From contig JABJQI010000016.1 of the NCBI GenBank assembly GCA_018663485.1, positions 1-30,708 of the forward strand: a DNA stretch of 30,708 bases. Reading direction: 5' to 3'. This document shows positions 16,522 through 23,950 of the stretch, in pieces. The stretch's first letter is position 1. Each line of letters opens with the position of its first letter. Source of the DNA: Opitutia bacterium. GTDB taxonomy: Bacteria > Verrucomicrobiota > Verrucomicrobiia > Opitutales > Coraliomargaritaceae. Made by a program: the position numbers and the translations under genes. Under the pieces are notes generated by a model. It searched no databases. It was given only the letters and a program-made list of their open reading frames with translations, and was not told where the DNA came from.

Positions 16522-18150
16522 ATGACTGGTCTGCGCTCACCTCGAAATCTAGTAACGATTAGTGTTGTCGTTGCTCTGATGCTATTGAGCGGCGGCCTCG
16601 CCCATTTGGGTAACCCATGGCTTTCGCTCGTGCCGAGCGGCGCCGCATTGCTAGTCGTATTCGTAACGCGCAGTGCGTTGATCGGGCTGTTAGTCGGCGC
16701 GATGTGTGGCGCCCTGCTGGTGAGCAATGGGGCACCGCTCGCGGCAATCGAACAGCTGGTGCTGCAACAGTTCTGGCCGATTTTTGGTTCTTCTTGGAAG
16801 CTGAGTGCGGTACTTTTTACCTTAATCTTGGGAGGTTTTGTTGCGCTGGTCGAGGCGGGCGGTGGGCTGCAAGGCTTAGTCAAACGATTGCTCGGCTCTG
16901 GACGGGCGCCGCACAAGCGCATGCAATTGACGGTATTTGGATTTGGCCTGTTGGTGTTTTTCGATGGCCTGGCCAACACCATGCTAATTGGCCGGCTACT
17001 GCGCTCGGCGGCAGATCGCTGTGGAGTGTCGCGGCAGAAGTTGGCCTATCTCGCCGATACGACGGGCTCCGCAGTCGCGTGTTTGGCTTTTATATCAACA
17101 TGGATCGCCTTTCAGCTATCGATGATTCACGAAGGCTTTGCCTTGGTGGGGCGCGAAGTCAGCGCTTACACCTACTTCTTTAAATCCCTGCCCTTTAATT
17201 ACTATTGCTGGTTCGCACTGCTGCTGGCCTTAGTCTCCATTTCGCGTGAGTTTAACCCAGGCTCGATGAGCAAGGCTGAACGCATGGCACGAGACATGCC
17301 ACTTCGCGATGCAGACACGTCGCCCATTCATGCTAATCATTGGGGCTTAGCGATTGTACCTATCTTGGTGCTTACGTTCTCGATTCCACTGCTAACTTAT
17401 GTGATTGGTGCGGAGTCGCTGTTACCGTTCAGCTTGAGCAAATTTGCGCAGGCCTACGGACGCGCCGAAAGTTATGTGCCACAAATTCTCGTGGCCGCTA
17501 GCATGCTGGCTTCGTTAGTCGCTGCCGCTGCGCTGATTACGACTGCGAAGACACGCGCGTCAGCGGGCATGGTCTTTCTGTCGGGCGTGCGTGAGATCGC
17601 AAAACCAACGGTGGTGTTGATCGCTGCTTGGATGCTGGGCGCGGCGATTAGCCAACTCGGGACCGCGGATCATCTGAGTGCATTATTAGAGGGGCGTATC
17701 GCGGCGGAATTTTTACCCGCGATGATTTTTTTGTTGGGCGCGGTGATATCATTTTCCACCGGTACATCGTGGGGCACGATGGGCGTGCTAATGCCGTTGG
17801 CGATTCCAGTCATCTTTGCGTTGAGCGGAGAGAGCTCAGACGCAGAGCGAGATCGCACCGTCGCGGCTGCGATTGGTGCAGTCTTCAGTGGTGCGGTGTT
17901 CGGCGACCATTGTAGCCCTTTTAGTGATACCACGATTGTCGCATCAATTGCATCAGGCGTTGAACCGCTGGATCATGTGCGCACGCAAATGCCCTTCGCA
18001 CTGATTGCTGCGATGGTCGCGCTGGTGCTCGGTTTCTTACCGACCGGTTTGGGCTTGCCTGCCTGGGCTGCGCTTGGTCTTGGCGGCGCTTGCTTGGTAG
18101 TGCTCCCAACTGTTTCTCGCAAAACCGATCAGACTTGTCCCCGCAACTAA
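16522..18150 (+). CDS. NhaC-family Na+/H+ antiporter
   Basis: Inner-membrane sodium/proton antiporter of the NhaC/IT superfamily type, 542 residues with about 12 or more hydrophobic segments. Diagnostic segments are the re-entrant-like FSTGTSWGTMGVLMPLAIP (about 412-430) and GAVFGDHCSPFSDTTIVAS (about 458-476), both highly conserved in NhaC homologues, followed by the helix after PLDHVRTQMPFAL. An FDGLANTMLIG motif near residue 148-158 mirrors the first half. Sodium export fits a marine lifestyle. No regulator is adjacent; 96 bp separate it from the next gene. Substrate (Na+ alone or with another ion) cannot be read from sequence. Confidence 0.9.
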   Translation: MTGLRSPRNLVTISVVVALMLLSGGLAHLGNPWLSLVPSGAALLVVFVTRSALIGLLVGAMCGALLVSNGAPLAAIEQLVLQQFWPIFGSSWKLSAVLFTLILGGFVALVEAGGGLQGLVKRLLGSGRAPHKRMQLTVFGFGLLVFFDGLANTMLIGRLLRSAADRCGVSRQKLAYLADTTGSAVACLAFISTWIAFQLSMIHEGFALVGREVSAYTYFFKSLPFNYYCWFALLLALVSISREFNPGSMSKAERMARDMPLRDADTSPIHANHWGLAIVPILVLTFSIPLLTYVIGAESLLPFSLSKFAQAYGRAESYVPQILVAASMLASLVAAAALITTAKTRASAGMVFLSGVREIAKPTVVLIAAWMLGAAISQLGTADHLSALLEGRIAAEFLPAMIFLLGAVISFSTGTSWGTMGVLMPLAIPVIFALSGESSDAERDRTVAAAIGAVFSGAVFGDHCSPFSDTTIVASIASGVEPLDHVRTQMPFALIAAMVALVLGFLPTGLGLPAWAALGLGGACLVVLPTVSRKTDQTCPRN

Positions 18151-18246
18151 CAGGGACGCAGGGATCAAAATAATGCACGCCTCTCGTCCTTCGGCGACAG
18201 CTCCGAAAGCTTGCGCTAAGCTGACAAACTCGATTCATTAATATCC

Positions 18247-19113
18247 ATGACCACGTCTTACCGAGGCCGCATCGCACCGACACCCACTGGGTATTTACAC
18301 CTCGGGCATGCGCGCACTTTTTGGATCGCAATGGAGCGCGCTCGCGAGGCTGGCGGCACACTGATCTACCGCGACGAAGATATCGACCCCGACCGCTGCA
18401 AGCCGGAATTTGCCGAAGCCGCGATTGAGGACCTGCACTGGTTCGGTTGTCAGTGGGACGAAGGCCCCGATGTCAGCGGCTCTGTTGGCCCCTACCGACA
18501 AAGCGAACGCATGCCACTGTTCTTTGAGGCATGGCAGCACCTCAAACAAGCTGGCTTCATCTATCCCTGTGATCGATCGCGTAAAGATGTGGCTGGGGCC
18601 ACTCAAGCACCGCACGGCGACGAAAAAGGCAGCGAAGCGATTTACCCCGAACACCTGCGCCCGCCGCTTGGCGCCGGCAAATCCTCCAAGACCCCAGGCG
18701 CAACTAATTGGCGCTTCCGCGTGCCGAGCAATCGGACGATCGAATTTGACGACCTCAGCCTAGGCCCCTGCGCCTTCGAGTGCCTGCGTGACTTTGGTGA
18801 TTTCCTAGTCTGGCGCAAAGATGGGCAGCCGGCTTACGAGCTCGCCGTGGTAGTCGATGACGCGGCAATGGCCATCACCGAAGTCGTGCGCGGTGAAGAC
18901 CTGCTTATTTCGACCGCCCGCCAATTGTTGATCTACGAGGCCCTCGGCTTGACCGCGCCAAGCTTTTACCATGCCCCTTTACTCTGCGACTCCAGCGGCC
19001 AACGACTCGCCAAGCGCCATCATTCGCTCAGCCTGCGTGAATTACGCGAAGCGGGCCAAACACCTGAAATACTACGAAAGTCAGATGACTGGTGGTCGGA
19101 CTTGGACGACTAA
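18247..19113 (+). CDS. gluQ: Glutamyl-queuosine tRNA(Asp) synthetase
   Basis: Truncated paralogue of glutamyl-tRNA synthetase that attaches Glu to queuosine in the anticodon of tRNA(Asp). The 288-residue protein opens GRIAPTPTGYLHLGHART with the class I HIGH motif (HLGH, 18-21) and has a KMSKS-equivalent LAKRHHSLSL (254-263). The anticodon-binding domain is missing, as usual for this family, which separates it from GltX. The Zn-binding knuckle seen in the E. coli homologue (C-x-C ... Y-x-x-x-C) is largely lost: after YPC (106-108) come Asp-Arg, and the later YPE segment has no Cys. Many homologues lack the metal site. Low-level uncertainty remains over the exact start, but the ATG at 18247 gives the standard N-terminus. 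Confidence 0.92.
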   Translation: MTTSYRGRIAPTPTGYLHLGHARTFWIAMERAREAGGTLIYRDEDIDPDRCKPEFAEAAIEDLHWFGCQWDEGPDVSGSVGPYRQSERMPLFFEAWQHLKQAGFIYPCDRSRKDVAGATQAPHGDEKGSEAIYPEHLRPPLGAGKSSKTPGATNWRFRVPSNRTIEFDDLSLGPCAFECLRDFGDFLVWRKDGQPAYELAVVVDDAAMAITEVVRGEDLLISTARQLLIYEALGLTAPSFYHAPLLCDSSGQRLAKRHHSLSLRELREAGQTPEILRKSDDWWSDLDD

Positions 19114-19164
19114 ACCCGTATTTCAGACTTCCGCTTTTTCACTTTTTTCGCTTTTATCAAAGCT

Positions 19165-20019
19165 ATGATCGACGAAGAAATACGGCAACTAGATGAATTA
19201 AAGAATAATCTAATGGTCTGGCTGGCCGAAAAAGGCGCGGGGCTACTGGTAGCGATTATCATCATTGTCCTCGGGCTCTGGCTAGGCAAGCGCCTCGCCA
19301 ATCTGATTATTAAGATCTGTGACAAGCGCGGGATCGACGTCACGCTCGCCCGCTTCTTCGCTGGGTTTTCAAAAATCGTGGTCGTCGTCTTCGCCACGAT
19401 CATGGCACTGAGTAAGCTCAATGTTGAAATCACCCCCTTCATTGCCCTGTTAGGTGCCAGCGCCTTTGGCCTCAGCCTCGCGGTTCAAGGGCCCGTCTCC
19501 AATTACGGAGCGGGCATCGTGCTGATCATCACCCGTCCCTTCAAAGTCGGCGACACCCTCACGCTCAACGGCCTAACTGGCCAAGTCGATTGCGTGAACC
19601 TGGGGAATATTCAACTCCTCAACGAAGACGAACAGCGTATCACCATCCCGAATCGCAATGTCCTCGGCGAGATTTTCACCAACTCTTACGACTATAGCAT
19701 CATCGAATCGGTAGTCGGAATCGACTACAACACTGATCCAGAAAAAGCGATCCGCTGCATCACTGCAGCCATTCAGACCGTCGCAGACGTCGCACCTAAT
19801 CGTGCAGCCGACGTCGGCATCGATGATTTTGGCGATTCCTCGATCAACATTGGCTACCGCGTCTGGGTGCCGACCAATTGCTATCACCGTACCCGCTTCG
19901 CAGTGAACCTGGCCATCTTCCGCGCCCTCGAAACCGCGCAGATTACCATTCCGTTCCCACAGCGCCATGTGCACCTAATTCAACCAGCAGTCAGCAAAGC
20001 TGAAGTTAACGAGTCGTAG
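19165..20019 (+). CDS. Small-conductance mechanosensitive channel (MscS family)
   Basis: Inner-membrane tension-gated channel that releases solutes on osmotic downshift. The 284-residue length equals E. coli MscS (286). Three membrane segments are visible: about 25-48, 66-84 and the pore-lining TM3 around 91-122 (IALLGASAFGLSLAVQGPVSNY), with the small-residue packing pattern typical of the gate. It is followed by the beta domain (RPFKVGDTLTL, IPNRNVLGEIFTN) and the cytoplasmic alpha/beta cage. It lies 51 bp downstream of gluQ and may share a transcript with it, though the functions are unrelated. Confidence 0.94.
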   Translation: MIDEEIRQLDELKNNLMVWLAEKGAGLLVAIIIIVLGLWLGKRLANLIIKICDKRGIDVTLARFFAGFSKIVVVVFATIMALSKLNVEITPFIALLGASAFGLSLAVQGPVSNYGAGIVLIITRPFKVGDTLTLNGLTGQVDCVNLGNIQLLNEDEQRITIPNRNVLGEIFTNSYDYSIIESVVGIDYNTDPEKAIRCITAAIQTVADVAPNRAADVGIDDFGDSSINIGYRVWVPTNCYHRTRFAVNLAIFRALETAQITIPFPQRHVHLIQPAVSKAEVNES

Positions 20020-20133
20020 CGGCGAGGCTTGTTATTATCCTCCCTTGGGTGCCACGCCCGCAGACCACTAGCACCGAATGGCCGCATCGAGGCAACACGG
20101 TCGACACGGAGGTCAACCCTCCCTGCTCACATA

Positions 20134-20202
20134 CAAAGGGAGGGACCACCTCCGCGTGGTCCGCGTCAACAAAGGGAGGGACCACCACCGCGTCGTCCGC
20201 AT
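20134..20202. repeat. Two 33-base direct repeats (GGGAGGGACCACC family)
   Basis: Positions 20134-20166 and 20170-20202 match at 30 of 33 bases, separated by 3 bases (36-base period). The unit begins CAAAGGGAGGGACCACC and continues with a CCGCGT-GTCCGC segment; ACCAC and GTGGT in copy 1 can pair. A CCCTCCCT at about 20117-20124 is complementary to the AGGGAGGG of both copies, so alternative hairpins are possible. It lies between mscS and cmk, and a frame running through it is an artefact of the repeat. Confidence 0.82.
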
Positions 20203-20224
20203 CAGACGAAAACCAGCGTAGGTT

Positions 20225-20297
20225 GAAGCGACAGGTGAACAGTCGTCGGGCGAGACGAAGTAGCCACTTCGCGGAATCCGTTCTTGTCGCTTCGCCC
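20225..20297. repeat. Nested inverted repeats upstream of cmk
   Basis: GAAGCGACAGG (20225-20235) pairs with CTTGTCGCTTC (20283-20293) at 10 of 11 positions, and an inner hairpin CGAAGT (20256-20261) / ACTTCG (20266-20271) has a 4-base loop. It looks like another repetitive extragenic palindrome, 22 bp before the cmk start codon, where it could also affect its expression. Confidence 0.6.
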
Positions 20298-20319
20298 TAA
20301 CAGCCTTACTTAACTGAAT

Positions 20320-20985
20320 ATGCCAAACAGTTCTGGATTCAACATCATCGCAGTTGATGGCGGCGCGGCCACGGGAAAGTCCTCGACCTCCCGGGCCATT
20401 GCCGAGCGACTCAACCTGATGCACGTCGATACCGGCGCGCATTACCGCACGCTGACCTATGCGCTACTCGAAGCCGGTGCCGACTCAGAAACACCCGAAG
20501 CCATTCCCAAACTGTTGGAATCGCTGGCACTCGACACCACCATCAAAGGTCGCAGCGCACTGCTCAGTATCAACGGCGATGTACCCGCCGATACCGACAT
20601 CCGCTCCCCCGAGGTCAATGCCAACGTCTCCAAATTTGCCGCGATCGAAACTGTCCGCGAATTTCTGTTCCACTACCAACGCTGCCAAGCACAAGTCGCC
20701 CGCGACCACGCCGAGTTTACCGGTCTGATTATGGAAGGCCGCGACATCAGCTCGATCATTTTTCCGAATGCAGACTTCCGCTTCTTTCTGTTTGCCGACG
20801 AAGCTACCCGTGCCGCACGCCGTTCGAAAGACGGTCAAACTGACTCCATTGCCGAACGCGACAAGCGCGACAGCCAGCGCAAAACCGCTCCACTCGTCTG
20901 CCCCGAAGGAGCCATCCGCGTCGATACCGGCCCCCTCCCACTCGAAAGCGTCGTCGAACACATCTGCGGAATCATTACTGCCTAA
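20320..20985 (+). CDS. cmk: (d)CMP kinase
   Basis: Phosphorylates CMP and dCMP with ATP in pyrimidine nucleotide metabolism; cytoplasmic. The 221-residue protein has the P-loop DGGAATGKSST (13-23), the substrate-binding VDTGAHYR (36-43; Met is more usual where His stands), the EGRDISSIIFPNADFRFFL segment and the lid Arg region RAARRSKDGQ, followed by RDKRDSQRKTAPL and the closing IRVDT. All are standard for Cmk. plsC begins 55 bp downstream, and the pair is probably one operon. The upstream 300 bp are filled with repeats. Confidence 0.95.
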   Translation: MPNSSGFNIIAVDGGAATGKSSTSRAIAERLNLMHVDTGAHYRTLTYALLEAGADSETPEAIPKLLESLALDTTIKGRSALLSINGDVPADTDIRSPEVNANVSKFAAIETVREFLFHYQRCQAQVARDHAEFTGLIMEGRDISSIIFPNADFRFFLFADEATRAARRSKDGQTDSIAERDKRDSQRKTAPLVCPEGAIRVDTGPLPLESVVEHICGIITA

Positions 20986-21040
20986 ATTTAGCCATTCGCT
21001 ACTACTCATCACTAATCAGCCATCATCGCACAGCCGTATC

Positions 21041-21691
21041 ATGTCCAACACTCGTCCACCAATCCCGCCCTTTTACGAATGCGTTCGCGTCACCGCCGAC
21101 TGGTTTTTTAACACATTTTACGACTATTCTACTTCAGGAATGAGCGGCGTGCCGCTGACGGGGAGTGCGATCTTCGCCGCCAACCACATTAGCTTTTACG
21201 ATCCACCTGCAATCGGCACCCAAGTGTATCGCCCATTCAATTATTTTGCTCGTGACACCCTCTACAAAGGCTGGTTCGGCAAAGCACTGCACAAACTCGA
21301 CACCATTCCCGTCGCCCGCAACAACGCCGATATTAAATCGCTCAAAGCTATCTTTAAGGCCCTGAAAAACAACGGTGCAGTCGCGATTTATCCCGAAGGC
21401 ACACGCTCGTCCGACGGCAAGCTCGCCGAGCCCAAGCCCGGCGCCGGCATGATTGCGTGTAAATCCAAGGCTACCGTGATCCCAACGCGCATCTTCGGCA
21501 CCTTCGAAGCCTTCGGTCGCAACCACAAGCTGCCGACTCTCGGCGGCTCGATCCATATTGCCTACGGACGCCCAATGTCAGTCCACGAAATTGATCCTGG
21601 CAAAGACCACCCCGAACGCTACCTAGAAGCCTCCCGCCGTATTATGGATCGTATTGCCGAGCTCGAAGCACCAAAAATTGTTGTAATTTGA
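21041..21691 (+). CDS. plsC: 1-acyl-sn-glycerol-3-phosphate acyltransferase
   Basis: Adds the second acyl chain to lysophosphatidic acid in phospholipid synthesis; membrane-associated. The 216-residue protein has the acyltransferase motif I NHISFYD (the NHx4D box), motif II in the PVARN segment, motif III YPEGTRSSDGKL, and motif IV around ATVIPTRIFGTF. The open frame extends far upstream, overlapping cmk, but those residues are random; the ATG at 21041 gives a normal N-terminus (MSNTRPPIPPFYECVRV). Linkage with cmk is common across bacteria. Its stop codon is directly followed by an inverted repeat (21691-21706) that bounds a foreign-looking segment. Confidence 0.93.
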   Translation: MSNTRPPIPPFYECVRVTADWFFNTFYDYSTSGMSGVPLTGSAIFAANHISFYDPPAIGTQVYRPFNYFARDTLYKGWFGKALHKLDTIPVARNNADIKSLKAIFKALKNNGAVAIYPEGTRSSDGKLAEPKPGAGMIACKSKATVIPTRIFGTFEAFGRNHKLPTLGGSIHIAYGRPMSVHEIDPGKDHPERYLEASRRIMDRIAELEAPKIVVI

Positions 21692-22065
21692 ACCGTTAAT
21701 TTACGTGACGAAGATCCGCCGGAGATGGTGAAGCAATTAACGTTAATCTAAATGAATGAGAACGAGCAAAACGAAATAATTCATAAAGTCATTGGGGCCG
21801 CCATGAGTGTTCCCAGAGAGATTGGCTACGGACCCCGCGAAAAACGTATGACCGATCACTCATAGCTGACTACGAACTCATACAAATGCTAAGTTAGCTC
21901 CGAATCACCAAGAAAACCATAGGCCTTATTATAAATTTCAAGCATCCAAGTTTACAGTGGCGCAAAGTCACCCTAAACCTATGATAACTTCGCATTATCG
22001 CCATCCTAACCACTTTCAAGTCCACATATTTCCAGTCATCAAAAAATTAACGTAAATTAACGGTT
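21691..22065. mobile_element. Segment bounded by perfect 16-bp inverted repeats, holding a GxxExxY remnant
   Basis: AACCGTTAATTTACGT at 21691-21706 is exactly the reverse complement of the sequence at 22050-22065. Between them lie an internal 12-bp palindrome ATTAACGTTAAT (21736-21747), a truncated GxxExxY gene (21752-21865) and about 180 bp of AT-rich non-coding DNA. The left repeat abuts the plsC stop codon and the right one ends 21 bp before purM. Terminal inverted repeats around a broken accessory gene suggest the remains of an inserted cassette; no transposase and no clear target-site duplication is visible, so the mobile nature is inferred. Confidence 0.55.
21752..21865 (+). pseudogene. 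Truncated GxxExxY-family protein
   Basis: The 37-codon frame reads MNENEQNEIIHKVIGAAMSV then PREIGYG, matching the first 30 residues of GxxExxY proteins (a helix starting MNENE..xxI, then VxxELGxG). Full-length members have roughly 125-135 residues with a PDDEXK-like nuclease core; here the frame stops at 21863 after a few unrelated residues, and the G-E-Y motif and nuclease core are missing. I see no continuation in another frame downstream. Family identity is from memory of the conserved N-terminus; function of the family is unknown. Confidence 0.65.
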
Positions 22066-22086
22066 TACCTTTTCCCGACACTTATC

Positions 22087-23283
22087 ATGAGCAGCCCATC
22101 CGATCGCTACGCCCAACGCGGCGTCTCCTCTTCCAAATCCGAAGTCCACGCAGTCGTGGATAAGCTCGACCGTGGCGTCTTTCCCGGTGCTTTTTGCAAA
22201 ATAGGTTCAGACATCCTAACCGGCAACCCTGACAAGTGTAACATTATTCACTCTGATGGCTCGGGCACCAAAAGCACACTCGCCTACCTACATTACAAAG
22301 AAACCGGCGACCCGACAGGCTTCCGTAAGACCGCCCAAGACAGCCTAGTGATGAACATCGACGACCTGCTCTGCGTCGGCGCGATCAATGGCATTCTCAT
22401 TTCCAGCACGGTTAACCGTAACGCCCGCGCCATTCCTGGAGAAGCACTCGGGCAACTCATTTCCGGCACCGAAGACTTCCTCGCCACCATGCGCGAATTC
22501 GGCGTCGGCGTCCACAGCGGCGGCGGCGAAACTGCCGACGTCGGCGATCTAACTGGCACCGTCACAGTCGATTCCTGCGCAGTCGTCGTCATGGATCGCA
22601 AAGACGTGATTGATAATGCCAACGTCAAGCCAGGCCTCGCTATCGTCGGGCTCGCCTCTGCTGGCCAAGCCACTTACGAAACTTTCGAGAACTCTGGCAT
22701 CGGCAGCAACGGCTTAACCAGCGCACGCCACGACTTGCTCAGCCCTTACTATCTCGAGAAGTATCCCGAGACCGTGGATCCAACGACCGACAAGCAATAC
22801 CTTTACTGTGGACCTTACAAGATGACCGACATGCTCCCCGAATCAGACATGACTGTCGGCGACGCGATCATGAGTCCGACGCGCACCTACGCACCGATCA
22901 TCAAACAACTCCTCGAAGAAGACCGCGAAAGCATCTACGGCATGGTGCACTGTTCTGGTGGCGGTCAAACCAAGTGCATCCGTTTCGGCACCGGCGTGCA
23001 CCACATCAAGGATAACTTCTTGCCAATCCCTCCGATTTTCAAAGCGATCCAGAAGGCAAGTGGCACCAGCACTGAAGAGATGTTCCGCGTGTACAACATG
23101 GGACACCGCATGGAGATCTTCTGCGATCCCGAAGCCGCCGCCGGCATCATCGCCAAGAGCGAAGCCTTCGGCATTCCCGCACAAATCATTGGCCGCACCG
23201 AAGCCACCCAAAAAGCCGACGGCCAAAATCACGTCACCATCGTACACAACGGCGAATCACTCCAATACGAATTGAACCACTAG
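22087..23283 (+). CDS. purM: Phosphoribosylformylglycinamidine cyclo-ligase (Bacteroidetes-like form)
   Basis: ATP-dependent ring closure of FGAM to AIR, step 5 of purine synthesis; cytoplasmic. The 398-residue protein has the ATP-binding Gly-rich start RYAQRGVSSSKSEV, HSDGSGTKSTLAY (55-67), VMNIDDLLCVGA (88-99), HSGGGETADVGDLTGTV, GSNGLTSARHDLL and SPTRTYAPI. It is longer than the E. coli enzyme (345 residues), and the segment spellings are those of the Bacteroidetes-type PurM as I remember them rather than the proteobacterial type. No Shine-Dalgarno is seen; the start at 22087 lies 21 bp after the right inverted repeat of the neighbouring segment, so that element may carry or disturb the promoter. 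Confidence 0.92.
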   Translation: MSSPSDRYAQRGVSSSKSEVHAVVDKLDRGVFPGAFCKIGSDILTGNPDKCNIIHSDGSGTKSTLAYLHYKETGDPTGFRKTAQDSLVMNIDDLLCVGAINGILISSTVNRNARAIPGEALGQLISGTEDFLATMREFGVGVHSGGGETADVGDLTGTVTVDSCAVVVMDRKDVIDNANVKPGLAIVGLASAGQATYETFENSGIGSNGLTSARHDLLSPYYLEKYPETVDPTTDKQYLYCGPYKMTDMLPESDMTVGDAIMSPTRTYAPIIKQLLEEDRESIYGMVHCSGGGQTKCIRFGTGVHHIKDNFLPIPPIFKAIQKASGTSTEEMFRVYNMGHRMEIFCDPEAAAGIIAKSEAFGIPAQIIGRTEATQKADGQNHVTIVHNGESLQYELNH

Positions 23284-23331
23284 AGATTATAGGGTCGCCC
23301 GTCTCAGATCTCAATCCTCCACTTTCTCACC

Positions 23332-23733
23332 TTGCAGTTACTCGCTTTTATACAACGACTCGGTAGGCTTTCTCTTCTACTTTGCTGCTGTTGGCTTCTC
23401 ACCGGACCGCAATTGCTGCTGCAACTGGGCGCATGGAGTTGGATGATTGCTAGCTACTCGCAGGAGAGCAGCATTGAGCAAGCCTTTGCCGAGACCTTCG
23501 GTGGCGATCGTCCCTGCGAGTTGTGTAAGATCATCACAGCAGTCGATATCGAGCAAGAATCTGCGCCCTTCAGAGAATCCAGCGAGACCAAGAGCCTCAC
23601 GCTCATCCTCGGCCAAGCGCCGCGCAGCACCTTCGCACCCACACATTTTATAGCTGCACAGCTCAGCGACTGTGACCAATTTGGACTGCCACGGCACTTA
23701 AAAGTACCCACCCCGCCACCGCGATTCGCATAG
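23332..23733 (+). CDS. Small membrane-anchored CxxC protein beside a metal-type outer-membrane protein
   Basis: A 133-residue protein with a hydrophobic N-terminus (about 12-34, including CCC at 18-20 and a Leu run), which may be an anchor or uncleaved signal, then WMIASYSQESSIEQAFAETF, a PCELC motif (61-65) and a Pro-rich end VPTPPPRFA. I recognise this overall pattern (signal, W..ASYS.ETS...A...TF.G..PC.LC, C-terminal PPTPPPR) from unnamed PVC proteins found next to copper-type outer-membrane proteins, but know no assigned function. The start is a TTG at 23332, because no in-frame ATG precedes the membrane segment. The CxxC could bind copper or act in thiol exchange. It is 48 bp after purM and 217 bp before the Met-rich protein. 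Confidence 0.68.
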   Translation: MQLLAFIQRLGRLSLLLCCCWLLTGPQLLLQLGAWSWMIASYSQESSIEQAFAETFGGDRPCELCKIITAVDIEQESAPFRESSETKSLTLILGQAPRSTFAPTHFIAAQLSDCDQFGLPRHLKVPTPPPRFA

Positions 23734-23751
23734 CGAACAGCATTAATAACA

Positions 23752-23890
23752 AAAGCGACACTCTAGTCGCTTTGCGGGCGAAAGTGACGACTGACGTGTC
23801 GTCCCCTCATTTGCGGCGTCCGAGCTTGCTCGGCCCCGTATAAAACCTGATCCGCCCACCCGCAGAAAAGCTTGAGCAAGCTCAGACGCC
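23752..23890. repeat. Cluster of palindromic repeats
   Basis: AAAGCGAC (23752-23759) / GTCGCTTT (23766-23773) is a perfect 8-bp hairpin; GACGAC / GTCGTC follows at about 23787-23804. A longer pair, 23815-23835 and 23870-23890, matches at about 17 of 21 positions around GAGCTTGCTC / GAGCAAGCTC. No T-run follows. The cluster occupies the space before the Met-rich outer-membrane protein gene and resembles the repetitive extragenic palindromes elsewhere in the window. Confidence 0.7.
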
Positions 23891-23950
23891 ACAAAGAGGC
23901 ATCAGCGCATTTGCGAGCACTCAGCTAAACAACAAACAACGAGCAACATA

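Noticed and set aside
20134..20202. CRISPR-like array
   Set aside because: Only two units with a 3-base spacer and no cas genes nearby.
20049..20300. 83-residue frame through the repeat-rich mscS-cmk gap
   Set aside because: Its residues simply translate the 33-base direct repeats.
20768..21040. Upstream extension of the plsC frame overlapping cmk
   Set aside because: Residues before 21041 are low-complexity (Pro/Ser-rich) and unlike PlsC; a normal start follows.
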